Of a stretch of 64,000 nucleotides of DNA, positions 1 through 12,640 are shown piece after piece; the first letter of the stretch is position 1; each line of letters begins with the position of its first letter. Location of the stretch: assembly GCF_024679095.1 (NCBI RefSeq), contig NW_026111206.1, positions 442,753 to 506,752 on the forward strand. Direction: 5' to 3'. The stretch is from Eriocheir sinensis (taxonomy: Eukaryota > Arthropoda > Malacostraca > Decapoda > Varunidae). Both the position numbers and the translations under genes were made by a program. Below the pieces are notes generated by a model, which worked only from the letters and a program-made list of their open reading frames with translations, had not been told where the DNA came from and searched no databases.

Positions 1-248
1 CTCTTTTCTTGTCGATCAGGAGGTAAAAACGATTTTAATAAATACGAAGGGTACAAGAATGTTGCTATCAGTAATTTGAGTCAGTGAAGGAAATAGCTAA
101 TAAAATGAAATCAAATCCAGCTCAGACTCCTACAAAGAGCTGTGAAAACAATATCAGGGGTCCCAGAGATGCTATAATTCGCTTTTCACATCGTAATTCT
201 CCACGCATCCCTTTTCCTTCCTTCATGAATATATAACTTCGAAATTGC

Positions 249-249
<1 letters not shown>
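1..249. other. Intergenic, no gene seen
   Basis: AT-rich single-copy-looking sequence. I see no open frame with coding character, no RNA gene and no repeat of note before the first AC tract. Confidence 0.5.

Positions 250-325
<76 letters not shown>
250..325. repeat. (AC)n microsatellite, about 76 bp
   Basis: Pure AC dinucleotide run of about 38 units. The open frames across it give alternating Cys-Val or Thr-His and are artefacts of the repeat. Confidence 0.98.
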
Positions 326-327
<2 letters not shown>

Positions 328-752
328 GATATGACCAGTTGACAACCACTTCTTCCCGCGCCATCCGACAGTATCCTGCACTCTAATTAATCAATAGAGT
401 ATCAAGTCTTTCTTTTCAATTTTCTGCCACGTTTGAAGGAAAGGAAGATGGAGATGAAGAAAACCGTCTATTTTTTTATTTATTTCCTATTGCCAGATCT
501 ACATTTACCTGCTGCTCTGCTCATCTTTCTCGACAATATTTAGTCATCGAATCTCTCAAAAAAAAAAAAAAACGTAAGAGGAAACCTACACCTTCACTCT
601 CCTTCTTCCTTCACCTTCTATTATATCGATGTCAGAACGTTTTCTTTTTTCAATTAATCTCTTTTAGCTCCGTCACGTTCTCACTTCAAATTTATCACGA
701 AAACTTCTTTCCTTCCACATTTCTTCCTTTTTCATTTATCTCAAGTCCTTTT

Positions 753-754
<2 letters not shown>
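326..754. other. Intergenic, pyrimidine-rich, no gene seen
   Basis: AT-rich DNA with a 15-base A run at 558-572 and several TTCTTCCTT-type pyrimidine patches on the plus strand. No coding signal is seen on either strand. Confidence 0.5.

Positions 755-827
<73 letters not shown>
755..827. repeat. (TG)n microsatellite, about 73 bp
   Basis: Pure TG run. It lies 67 bp before a long TC tract, so the two form a loose compound microsatellite. Confidence 0.98.
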
Positions 828-828
<1 letters not shown>

Positions 829-891
829 TGCAATGTCTCTGAGGACAATCTCGATGATGATATTAAGTCCTGAAATTGTTGTGACACAGTG

Positions 892-1595
<704 letters not shown>

Positions 1596-1685
<90 letters not shown>
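1596..1685. repeat. (GT)n microsatellite, about 90 bp
   Basis: Pure GT run of about 45 units. Confidence 0.98.
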
Positions 1686-1688
<3 letters not shown>

Positions 1689-2287
1689 CGTTGTACAAAA
1701 CTGGCTACAATTCTGGGAACAATATTTGCATTTTTTTCCAAAGCGATTAACGAGAATGAAGCCGATGGTGCTTAAATTGAAGAAAAGCGACAATATTAAT
1801 GGACTTTTTATCACTCGTAAACATTAAACGTTCCGAAATTAGTGTGATGAATGCTTTTATTCATGACATAATTCATTTGACGTCTAAATTAAAATGCATT
1901 TGCCGGTAACACAGATAGAAAAAATAAATGTCATGTCAACACCGAAAAAGAAATACAGACAGTTGTTATAACACTTTTATTTTATCAAGATGCACTTCCT
2001 CATCACACATACTCTTCTACTGAGAACACTTGGACGCAGACATTGCAAGGGAATACTTTTGCGTCCTTGGCCAACCCTGCATTGTTGACTTTATTAAAAA
2101 TGGACGCTGACATTCCTATTAAAAATATTACATGACACGAAGAACAAAGCAAAACTAAGCTATCACATTCCGTCTCTTAATTACTGTCTACGAAATAACA
2201 TTACTCTCGCTAATAGAGTTAGGCGCTCCGGGGAGCCGAGTGACGTCGTGTTGGATCCACGCAACCACGCCCACACACGGGTGCGCA

Positions 2288-2288
<1 letters not shown>
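1686..2288. other. Intergenic, no gene seen
   Basis: AT-rich sequence with no supported coding region or RNA gene. A short GC-richer patch at about 2,220-2,285 leads into the next AC tract. Confidence 0.45.

Positions 2289-2348
<60 letters not shown>
2289..2348. repeat. (AC)n microsatellite, about 60 bp
   Basis: Pure AC run of about 30 units. Confidence 0.98.
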
Positions 2349-2350
<2 letters not shown>

Positions 2351-2968
2351 TGGGAAAACACTTGGAGGAAACGCAGATCTAGGATGGATTGAGAGAAACA
2401 TCGCAAAGAGGGAAGAAAAGAGACACGGAGAGGCTGTGAGAAAAAGAGAGTGTGAAGATAATCGCAGAATAAACTCGGCAGAAGAAACCAGTCGACATGA
2501 ACCCAACATATGGCGAGCAAGAAGAAAACGAAGATGAGAAAGAAATGGAGAACAAGGATGAATAGGAGGAGGAAAATCTTTAACGAGGAACGAAGTAAGA
2601 ACGGAATTGACATGGAATGGGGAGCAAAGTCAGACAAGAGAAACGTCTTATCTAGTTTTGGAAAGGCGAGAAAGAGAAGAGTGGGTGTGGTAAAGAAATG
2701 GAGTACTGAGCTGACTATAGTAATGTTGCACGGGAGGAGTGAGTGAAGTGTGTGGTGAGGTCAAAAGGTCAAACAGGCCCATGGAACATCAACACAAACA
2801 TCGCAGCACCTCCATAGCGGCCAGAACAACAAGCTGATGCATCACAAAAAAAAAGTAAAATACGGTAAAGGAAAGCTGCCTCGTTTATCAAAGAACGGAC
2901 GAGGGAGGACAAACAGATACGGTAAAAACAGGTGACCAGCCAGATAACGCACGGGGCCGTTTGAGGCA
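2349..2968. other. Purine-rich intergenic stretch
   Basis: The plus strand is strongly enriched in A and G from about 2,370 to 2,720. A 78-codon Lys/Arg-rich frame at 2,510-2,746 (plus) follows from this bias. It has no recognisable domain, so I do not annotate it as a gene. Confidence 0.45.
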
Positions 2969-3026
2969 GGGAGGAGGAGGAGGAGGAGGAGGAGAAGGAG
3001 GAGGAGGAGGAGGAGGAGGAGGAGGA
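2969..3026. repeat. (GGA)n trinucleotide repeat, about 58 bp
   Basis: GGA triplets with a few GAA interruptions. The minus strand reads as poly-Ser, poly-Pro or poly-Leu, as expected of a repeat rather than a protein. Confidence 0.95.
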
Positions 3027-3079
3027 AAAGAAGGAGGCGAGAGGAGAAAGATAACATAACACAATTTAATATTTTTTGG

Positions 3080-4432
<1,353 letters not shown>

Positions 4433-4486
4433 GAATTACATTATACCCATTTGAAGTTTCGCAACAGCGCATAAAATTCTTAAAAT

Positions 4487-5060
4487 GTTGGTTTGGTGGT
4501 AGTAATGGTGATGGTGGTGGTGGTGGTGGTGATGACCCAAGTAAAGGTGGTGCCAGTGGTGATGGTGGTGGTGACTTAGCTGTAATGGTGGTAGTGGTGG
4601 TGGGGGTGGTGGTGTTGGTAGTGGTAGTTACTCTGGTAAAGGCGTTGGGGGTGGTGATGGTGGTGACTTAGCTGTGATGGTGGTAGTGGTGGTGGTCGTA
4701 GTGGTATCTGTGGTGCTGGTAGTTGTAGGAGGTGACTGCCATTTGTGGAAGTGGTAGTGGTGGTGATAGTGGTGGTTATGGTTGTGGTGGTGGTGGTGGT
4801 GGTGGTAGTGGACGTTGGTGACTGTCATTTGTGAAAGTAGTGGTGATGGTAATTGTGGTGGAGGTTGTGGTGGTAGTGGTAGGGCTGGTGGCAGGGGTGG
4901 TGGTGGTTGTAGTGGTGGTGGTGGTGGTGGTGGAGGTAGAAGCAGGTGAGTGTCATTTTGTAAGCATTGGTGGTGGTAATGGTGGTGGATTTGGCGGTGG
5001 CTGTGGTGGTGGTATTGGTGGTCGTGGTGTGCTGGTTATTATGGTGGTGGTCAAGGATGG
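4487..5060. repeat. Imperfect (GGT)n tract, about 570 bp
   Basis: GGT triplets with frequent AGT, GAT and TGT variants, lying in duplication copy 1. On the minus strand it reads as His/Thr/Asn/Pro-rich frames; those frames arise from ACC/CAC triplets. The G-rich strand could form G-quadruplexes. Confidence 0.93.
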
Positions 5061-5562
5061 ATGAGGCCCTGGGTCGCGCGGCTTGAGGTCTCGCTGGCAC
5101 CCTGTCCGCCAACATTGAAGGGGCAAGAAGGAGGCTGACGGCCGGGAGGAATGTTTAATTTAACCTCCTTGGGATTGGCCGGATTGAAATGTTTTGTCCT
5201 TGGTTTTTAGTCTTTCCTCTGTATGTAGGTGACCAAGCTGAACAAACAACCACACCAAATCAGGCAGGTAGGCAGGTACTTAAATAGTTAGTTAATAGCT
5301 AGTCAGACAGCTAGGAAGAGTTAGCTGGTTAGATATTCAGTTAGATAGTTACTTAGTTTTTTTTTTCAGTATTTTGTGTTTATCATATTTTGTTGTGTTG
5401 ATCCCTTTTTTTTTGTTTATTATTAGTTCATTCTCTTTAGTCGTCTGTTTTACGATTCATTTATTTGTTATTTCGCTCGTATTAAATAGATGAATGAGAG
5501 GAAATGTCCGGAGGGGGAAATGTTCAAAAGGGAATATGTTAAGGGGGGAGTATGTCCGGCAC

Positions 5563-5564
<2 letters not shown>

Positions 5565-5611
<47 letters not shown>

Positions 5612-5690
5612 TATTACTTTTACTACCACTACCACTGTACTACTATACTACTACTACCACTACTGCTACTACTACTACTATTACTAAACT
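5565..5690. repeat. Degenerate (CTA)n tract, about 126 bp
   Basis: ACT/CTA triplets, pure at first, then interrupted by TTC, TTT and CAC variants. Copy 2 carries the same tract at 12,517-12,640 with a slightly different pure length. Confidence 0.93.
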
Positions 5691-6239
5691 ATTTGCTACA
5701 TGGTAAAGCCAACATTTGATATCGTTTGTCTTATGTAAAATCTGAAGCGGTCTTCGTAGCCACGCATGAAGGCAGGGCCGTATACCTCACAGTCCATCGG
5801 GGATCCTCCACTAATACCCGAGGGTCCCCTGTTAAATGTAAATGTTCGTGGGTCTTGTAAGCGGGAAAAAGCTTCATAAAACTACATGCATTCATCTAAA
5901 ACAGTATATTCCAAAATAGAGCATAAAATTTAGTAAGTTTTTCAACTCGGTCAAACATGCGCCCATTTGCTTAACTATAAAGGAATAGATAAAATATTCT
6001 TAATTCTTTTGAATGGCAACTATTCGCAAATAAATCTTGATAAGTAAGAAAATATAATGCACTCTTAGCCATGGGTCGTTAGATCAATATTGATTTGTTA
6101 AACATGCAGGCAGGAATTGGTTTGCTAATAGAATGGTAGACGAATGGAAGAGACTTGGCAGTCGTGCATGTGGTGAATTTCACTGTGATAGGCACACTAT
6201 TATTAATAGGTAAGGTAAATTCATTAATAGGATAATAGT

Positions 6240-6245
6240 TTTATT
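6240..6245 (-). promoter_or_regulatory. Candidate poly(A) signal AATAAA for the minus-strand gene
   Basis: The minus strand reads ACAATAAAACT here, about 165 nt past the TAA stop at 6,410-6,412. It lies inside the terminal 40 bp of duplication copy 1, so the gene would take its 3' end from duplicated DNA. The same hexamer is present in copy 2 at 13,189-13,194, where there is no gene. Position fits; use is untested. Confidence 0.35.
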
Positions 6246-6409
6246 GTAAAGGTTTTCATTGATAAGATAAGAAATACAGCTGGAGCTCCTCCCCTGAAGG
6301 TGAAATAAGAGCGACGGTCACTAAAGGGAGTCTCGCTCCCCGGGAGTGTGGCTCACGATGTGGCTCGCGCCTGCGCCGGGGGTCACTGGTGAGTGTGTTA
6401 CCAGGCTGC

Positions 6410-8958
6410 TTAGTGAAGCAAGACAATGTACACAACGACAGCACAGATGGCCGTGACGTCCAGGAAGGCATCATCCTCATCAGACCAGTCATTACCGGTT
6501 ATCAATTCGAGGGCTTCCCATGGATCCTCATCCTCATCAGACCAGTCATCACTGGTTATCAATTCGAGGGCTTCCCATGAATCATCATCCTCATCAGACC
6601 AGTCATTACTGGTTATCAATTCGAGGGCTTCCCATGGATCATCATCCTCATCAGACCAGTCATTACTGGTTATCAATTCGAGGGCATCCCATGGATCATC
6701 CTCCTCATCGGTGATGGCGGCCACCGATTCGGCGGATGCCCATGGATCATCATCCTCATCAGACCAGTCATTACTGGTTATCAATTCGAGGGCATCCCAT
6801 GGATCATACTCATCAGACCAGTGATTAATGGTTATCAATTCGAGGGCATCCCATGGATCATCATCCTCATCAGACCAGTCATTACTGGTTATCAATTCGA
6901 GGGCATCCCATGGATCATCATCCTCATCAGACCAGTCATTACTGGTTATCAATTCGAGGGCATCCCATGGATCATCATCCTCATCAGACCAGTCATTACT
7001 GGTTATCAATTCGAGGGCATCCCATGGATCATCATCCTCATCAGACCAGTCATTACTGGTTATCAATTCGAGGGCATCCCATGGATCATCATCCTCATCA
7101 GACCAGTCATTACTGGTTATCAATTCGAGGGCATCCCATGGATCATCATCCTCATCAGACCAGTCATTACTGGTTATCAATTCGAGGGCATCCCATGGAT
7201 CATCATCCTCATCAGACCAGTCATTACTGGTTATCAATTCGAGGGCGTCCCATGCAGCATCATCCTCATCAGACCAGTCATTACTGGTTATCAATTCGAG
7301 GGCGTCCCATGCAGCATCATCCTCATCGGTGATGGCGGTCACCGATTCGGCGGATGCCCATGGATCATCACCCTCATCAGACGAGTCATCACGGGTCATT
7401 GCTTCAAAGGCTGGCCATGGATCATCACCCTCATCAGACGAGTCATCACGGGTCGTCACTTCAAGGAGTGCCAATGGAACATCACCCTCATCAGACGAGT
7501 CATTACGGGTCATTGCTTCAAAGGCTGGCCATGGATCATCAGCTTCATCAGACGAGTCATCACGGGTCGTCACTTCAAAGAGTGCCAATGGAACATCACC
7601 CTCATCAGACGAGTCATTACGGGTCATTGCTTCAAAGGCTGGCCATGGATCATCAGCTTCATCAGACGAGTCATCACGGGTCGTCACTTCAAGGAGTGCC
7701 AATGGAACATCACCCTCATCAGACGAGTCATCACGGGTCATTGCTTCAAAGGCTGGCCATGGATCATCAGCTTCATCAGACGAGTCATCACGGGTCGTCA
7801 CTTCAAGGAGTGCCAATGGAACATCACCCTCATCAGACGAGTCATTACGGGTCATTGCTTCAAAGGCTGGCCATGGATCATCAGCTTCATCAGACGAGTC
7901 ATCACGGGTCGTCACTTCAAGGAGTGCCATTGGAACATCACCGTCATCAGACGAGTCATCACGGGTCATTGCTTCAAAGGCTGGCCATGGATCATCAGCT
8001 TCATCAGACGAGTCATCACGGGTCGTCACTTCAAGGAGTGCCATTGGAACACCAGCCTCATCGGTGATGGCGGTCACCAATTCGGCGGGTGCCCATGGAT
8101 CATCAGCCTCCACGGACCAGTCATCACGGGTCATTGCTTCAAAGGCTGCCCATGAATCATCAGCCTCATCGGTGATGGCGGTCACCAATTCGGCGGGTGC
8201 CCATGGATCATCAGCCTCCACGGACCAGTCATCACGGGTCATTGCTTCAAAGGCTGCCCATGAATCATCAGCCTCGACCACAGCAGCAGAGGTCACCAAG
8301 TCTGGGGCTGCCCATGAATCATCAGCCTCCACGGACCAGTCACCACGGGTCATTGCTTCAAAGGCTGCCCATGAATCATCAGCCTCGACCATAGCAACGG
8401 AGGTCACCAAGTCTGGGGCTGCCCATGAATCATCAACCTCCACGGACCAGTCATCATGGGTCGTCACTTCAAAGGCTGCCCATGCATCAGCCTCATTGGT
8501 CCTGGCCATCCCGTCAGTGGCCGCACGCGGTGCAGGGCTCACTGCCTGGATGGGCTCGCCACACCGCCTCCCGTTGCACCGGAGGCTGGTGAAGGCGGGC
8601 CCGTCGTCACAGAAGAGAGAGAAGTGGAGGCCGCTGATGTTGTCCAGCAGCCAGGCCAGCGGCATGGAAGAGGTGAAGACTGGCTTCCCAAGCGAGGCGC
8701 ATTGCACCCTGACGGCCGCGTTGCCGTCTTTCTTGCACAGCTTCGCCAAGGGCACACGCAGCTCACCTCGGCGTGGCAGCCTTGAATCCTGCGACGCAAG
8801 ACCAACCTTCCACGGGGAACTTGACGGAGGCGACCGTACGCCTCCTTCAGGCAGCAGGTGGAGTCCTTGCACGAGAGCTTGATGGAGTCCACCAAGGAGG
8901 AGCCTCGCTCCAGGGTTACCCACACGTTTAATTTCTGTCGAGATGCAGAGTTTCCCAT
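6410..8958 (-). CDS. Acidic DPW-repeat protein, intronless, frame broken twice near the N-terminus
   Basis: I do not recognise this protein. From the MGNSAS start at 8,958 (ATG in a favourable context, A at -3 and G at +4) about 40 codons read to 8,839. The best continuation is one base over for about 24 codons (8,837-8,766), then one more base over from about 8,765 to TAA at 6,410-6,412. The N-terminal part of about 155 residues has about nine Cys. Then come about 36 acidic repeats of 17-19 residues, typified by SDEDDDPWDALELITSNDW, and a hydrophobic end, DAFLDVTAICAVVVYIVLLH. MGNxxS fits the N-myristoylation consensus. About 21 repeats hold DPW and many hold WxxF; in clathrin adaptors such motifs bind the AP-2 alpha-ear. 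Inference: a membrane-associated scaffold. An unbroken frame from 9,040 exists, but its first part has poor coding character. It may be a pseudogene, or the shifts may be sequence errors. Minus-strand GAG|GTGAGC at 8,767 also resembles a splice donor. Confidence 0.5.
6473..8490 (-). repeat. Coding tandem repeat, 57-bp unit (about 36 units)
   Basis: Three zones are visible. The gene-distal 3' zone (about 6,473-7,330) is near-identical 57-bp units, including six apparently identical ones around 6,860-7,240. The middle zone (about 7,370-8,060) is organised as 114-bp dimers that alternate a DVPLALLEV unit with a DDPWPAFEAM unit. The 5' zone (about 8,060-8,490) alternates 57-bp units with shorter 51-54-bp units containing AELVTAIT or PDLVTS. 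All unit lengths are multiples of 3, so the frame never breaks, and antisense frames stay open too. Substitutions keep the acidic residues and usually W. Confidence 0.9.
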
Positions 8959-9079
8959 CGTTGTTTCGATGTGATATAAAAAAATTATCCGAATATTGAG
9001 GAAATCGGTGTTCGGTAATAAAAGGAGGTGCTATGTCCATGAAGACCGACTGGCCTCCAGCAAATTCTTTCTGCTATAA

Positions 9080-9138
9080 TCTTGCCCAGTCGGCTAAGTA
9101 GTGCAGTTCACGCGCCGGATGGCGGGTGACAGGGTTGC
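9080..9138 (+). repeat. 59-bp direct repeat, left copy
   Basis: Runs from TCTTGCC through GTCGGCTAAGTAGTGCAG to GGCGGGTGACAGGGTTGC. The partner at 9,461-9,519 differs at about three positions. The pair brackets about 320 bp that starts with a fragment of the 1.84-kb duplication. Confidence 0.88.
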
Positions 9139-9222
9139 TAAACTATAAAGGAATAGATAAAATATTCTTAATTCTTTTGAATGGCAACTATTTCCAAATA
9201 AATCTTGATAAGTAAGAAAAAA
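9136..9222 (+). repeat. Third, partial copy (87 bp) of the duplicated segment
   Basis: Matches 5,970-6,057 in copy 1 and 12,919-13,007 in copy 2, from AACTATAAAGGAATAGATAA to CTTGATAAGTAAGAAAA, with a few substitutions. Sequence on either side is unrelated to the duplication, so this is an independent fragment or a short dispersed element. Confidence 0.88.
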
Positions 9223-9460
9223 TAACCTTGCTTAACTTTTATTTCATGCATAATGCGTGGATAACATGCCTTGGGTTCTTTACACATTAGTTATTTCCCA
9301 GTGTGTCGCGTAGGTACTCTTTCCCTCCATATCTGTTCCCTTTATCCCGTGTCCGTGCATTGCGATTTCTTAATTTTAGTTGACTTTCTGCCTACTACAC
9401 ACCTGGATTGTTTCTAATGAGACCAGAGGACATCCAATACCTACTTGCTCTCTACTAGGC
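9223..9460. other. Intergenic spacer between 59-bp repeats
   Basis: AT-rich, no open frame with coding character, no RNA gene recognised. Confidence 0.45.
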
Positions 9461-9519
9461 TCTTGCCTAGTCGGCTAAGTAGTGCAGTTCACGCGTCGGA
9501 TGGCGGGTGACAGGGCTGC
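9461..9519 (+). repeat. 59-bp direct repeat, right copy
   Basis: Partner of 9,080-9,138. Followed by AGCAACACGC and about 60 bp of ordinary sequence before the GA tract. Confidence 0.88.
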
Positions 9520-9581
9520 AGCAACACGCTTCTTCATGTTGTTTAATAAGAACAAACCAAATAAAGGAAAATTCTAATTTT

Positions 9582-9767
<186 letters not shown>

Positions 9768-9880
9768 ACAAAGAGGAAGAAGGGAACCACAGTAACAAAG
9801 AAATGTAAGGAGACAGCAGTGCAAGTGGGAATAGGGATTATCGGTAGGTGGCAAAACGACCATCTCAGGGCGCCTCCAAG

Positions 9881-9886
9881 CACACA

Positions 9887-9940
<54 letters not shown>
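9881..9940. repeat. (CA)n microsatellite, about 60 bp
   Basis: CA run with one CT interruption near its start. Confidence 0.97.
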
Positions 9941-9941
<1 letters not shown>

Positions 9942-10013
9942 CCACATCTATGCGCCCTGAGGGGAGGATGAGGGGGCCCCCATTCCGCCATTTAATCGTG
10001 CGGCGAGTATATT

Positions 10014-10136
10014 TACTTATAATTAGCAAGTTAAATGGTTAGTTTAAGATAGTCAAACAATTATAGTTAATTTGTTAGATCGTTAGATGGTTAATTACTC
10101 GAAGTTAGTTAGTTAGTTAGTTAGGTAGTTACGTAG
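10014..10136. repeat. Degenerate TTAG-type tetranucleotide patch
   Basis: Loose GTTA/TTAG units, with a pure run of about five at 10,105-10,125. A similar patch is in both duplication copies (5,278-5,355 and about 12,230-12,305). The unit is four bases, not the five-base TTAGG of arthropod telomeres. Confidence 0.7.
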
Positions 10137-10148
10137 GGAGGCACAAGG

Positions 10149-10215
10149 TTGTGGTGGTGGTGGTGGTGGTGGTGGTGTTGGTGGTGATGGCGGCGGCGGT
10201 GGCGGGGGTGACAGA
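10149..10215. repeat. (GGT)n/(GGC)n short tract
   Basis: About 12 GGT triplets followed by GCGGCGGCGG-type triplets. Reads as poly-His on the minus strand, which is not evidence of a protein. Confidence 0.9.
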
Positions 10216-11232
10216 GGACATGCAGGTGGCGGCAGGTGACTGTCTGAAATCGCCTGGCATCACACGAATTTTCTGCCATGCACCGAGCAATTTCAGGCTG
10301 AACTGCAATGAAACTCAATAGAGTGTAGAGCCGTTTCTTTTTCTTCAAATGGCCAATTCCCGCCACGGCCGCCGCCACAACTGCTCCCCGGGATATCATG
10401 GTTTGCCTCGTCACCGCTGCTATTACGGGTCGTCTCTGCCGCAGCTGTCACTGTCGCCGCCACGGATGTCATGTTTGCATCGCCGCCGCCGCCTGAACAC
10501 CACTTACAGCCCCGCCTCGCTCCATCATGTATCGCTGGCTTCGTTCGGAGTGTCTGATACCACAAGCAAGCTTTCACCAGTTGTCTCATATTGTCATGCT
10601 CGGGGGTGACTGCGGAAACTCGTGCGACACTTGTGACAGAGACAACACGAGTGACAGTTTCATCTGACGCGAGTATTAAAGAGAATGGATGGTATTTTCC
10701 TTCAACTTAGTGGCGACAAGAGCTGATTATTTTGCTTGATCTTATATGGATGGGTACAAATGCAGAAAAGAAGACTACAAGAGGCCAGTGAATTGACACA
10801 TGCCGCAGTTCCAAGTTATTGACCATCTGCTTTCCAAGTCTATAATCTTTTCGTAGAGTATTTCGGCAGCACGTGATAAACATCCATTCAACACAGGGAA
10901 AAACAGCGGGACAGCCTTGAATGACGATGCTATTACTTCCCCCAAGGCAAGATGAAGCTTGGATAATGATGAGGTCTAACACACGGCCGCGAATGTTACA
11001 CGAGAACGTCACGAGGACACTATTCCTTGCACAACATTATATAGCGCAGTCGACCCTTCGTACCGCCGTCCCATCGTGATTGAGCCCGACACTTTCCCCT
11101 GACCTCACGGCGCCACCACTTACCTCTGCCGTCAAAACATGTGGTGCGTGTAATTACAACGTTGGGAAAGTTGGGCAAATATGCATAATGGCTTTGTCGG
11201 GCCATGATATTTGTGTTCCTGACCTGATGAAC
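10216..11232. other. GC-richer intergenic block, no supported gene
   Basis: From about 10,360 to 10,580 the DNA is GC-rich with recurrent GCCGCC. Overlapping frames of 86 codons (plus, 10,349-10,609) and 98 codons (minus, 10,293-10,589) are open, and a 101-codon minus frame lies at 10,707-11,012. None shows a domain, and the GCC periodicity would keep frames open by chance. A short exon of an unseen gene cannot be excluded. Confidence 0.4.
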
Positions 11233-11384
<152 letters not shown>

Positions 11385-11445
11385 TACAGGTGTATTACAT
11401 TATACCCACTGGAGGTTTCTGCAACAGCGCATAAAATTCTTAAAA

Positions 11446-12005
11446 TGTTGGTTTGGTGGTGGTAATGGTGGTGGTGGTGGTGGTGGTGATTACCCAAGCA
11501 AAGGTGGTGCTGGTGGTGATGGTGGTGGTGACTTAGCTGTAATGGTGGTAGTGGTGGTGGGGGAGGTGTTGGTAGTGGTAGTTACTCTGGTAAAGGCGTT
11601 GGGGTGGTGATGGTGGTGACTTAGCTGTGATGGTGGTAGTGGTGGTGGTCGTAGTGGTATCTGTGGTGCTGGTAGTTGTAGGAGGTGACTGCCATTTGTG
11701 GAAGTGCCAGTGGTGGTGATAGTGGTGGTTGTGGTTGTGGTGCTGGTGGTGGTGGTGGTAGTGGACGTTGGTGACTGTCATTTGTGAAAGTAGTGGTGAT
11801 GGTAATTGTGGTGGAGGTTGTGGTGGTAGTGGTAGGGCTGGTGGCAGGGGTGGTGGTGGTTGTAGTGGTGGTGGTGGTGGTGGAGGTAGAAGCAGGTGAG
11901 TGTCATTTTTGTAAGCATTGGTGGTGGTAATGGTGGTGGATTTGGCGGTGGCTGTGGTGGTGGTATTGGTGGTCGTGGTGTGCTGGTTATTATGGTGGTG
12001 GTCAA
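11446..12005. repeat. Imperfect (GGT)n tract in duplication copy 2
   Basis: Counterpart of 4,487-5,060 with several triplet insertions and deletions, as expected from slippage since duplication. Confidence 0.92.
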
Positions 12006-12516
12006 GGATGGATGAGGCCCTGGGTCGCGCGGCTTGAGGTCTCGCTGGCACCCTGTCCGCCAACATTGAAGGGGCAAGAAGGAGGCTGACGGCCGGGAGG
12101 AATGTTTAATTTAACCTCCTTGGGATTGGCCGGATTGAAATGTTTTGTCCTTGGTTTTTAGTCTTTCCTCTGTATGTAGGTGACCAAGCTGAACAAACAA
12201 CCACACCAAATCAGGCAGGTAGGCAGGTACTTAAATAGTTAGTTAATAGCTAGTCAGACAGCTAGGAAGAGTTAGCTGGTTAGATATTCAGTTAGATAGT
12301 TACTTAGTTTTTTTTCAGTATTTTGTGTTTATCATATTTTGTTGTGTTGATCCCTTTTTTTTTTGTTTATTATTAGTTCATTCTCTTTAGTCGTCTGTTT
12401 TACGATTCATTTATTTGTTATTTCGCTCGTATTAAATAGATGAATGAGAGGAAATGTCCGGAGGGGGAAATGTTCAAAAGGGAATATGTTAAGGGGGGAG
12501 TATGTCCGGCACCCAA

Positions 12517-12561
<45 letters not shown>

Positions 12562-12640
12562 TATTACTTTTACTACCACTACCACTGTACTACTATACTA
12601 CTACTACCACTACTGCTACTACTACTACTATTACTAAACT
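12517..12640. repeat. Degenerate (CTA)n tract in duplication copy 2
   Basis: Counterpart of 5,565-5,690; begins AATACTACT instead of CACTACTACT. Confidence 0.92.

Noticed and set aside
2510..2746. Basic 78-codon frame, with weak similarity of its start to 3,594-3,650
   Set aside because: Produced by purine bias; the similarity is low and limited to A/G-rich DNA.
4825..5115. Minus frame starting MLADRVPARPQAARPR, conserved in both duplication copies (also 11,533-12,066)
   Set aside because: Conservation is explained by the recent duplication. After about 25 residues it becomes His/Thr/Asn repeat from the GGT tract, and the frames diverge between copies.
6821..8882. Long plus-strand open frames over the repeat gene (444 and 684 codons)
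   Set aside because: Every repeat unit is a multiple of 3 bp, so antisense frames stay open automatically. Only the minus frame keeps a coherent acidic, W-containing unit and continues into a plausible non-repeat N-terminal region and tail.
6410..8958. Epsin or another named clathrin adaptor
   Set aside because: Only the short DPW/WxxF motifs match; there is no ENTH or ANTH domain, no UIM and no NPF motif that I can see.
6410..8958. Endogenous viral gene
   Set aside because: An intronless repeat-rich frame could fit a large DNA virus insertion, but no viral family feature is recognisable and the neighbours are not viral.
9080..9519. Transposon with 59-bp target-site duplication
   Set aside because: Too long for known target duplications, and the insert has no terminal inverted repeats or coding frame.
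10014..10136. TTAG repeats as interstitial telomere
   Set aside because: The unit is four bases and degenerate, not the TTAGG pentamer.
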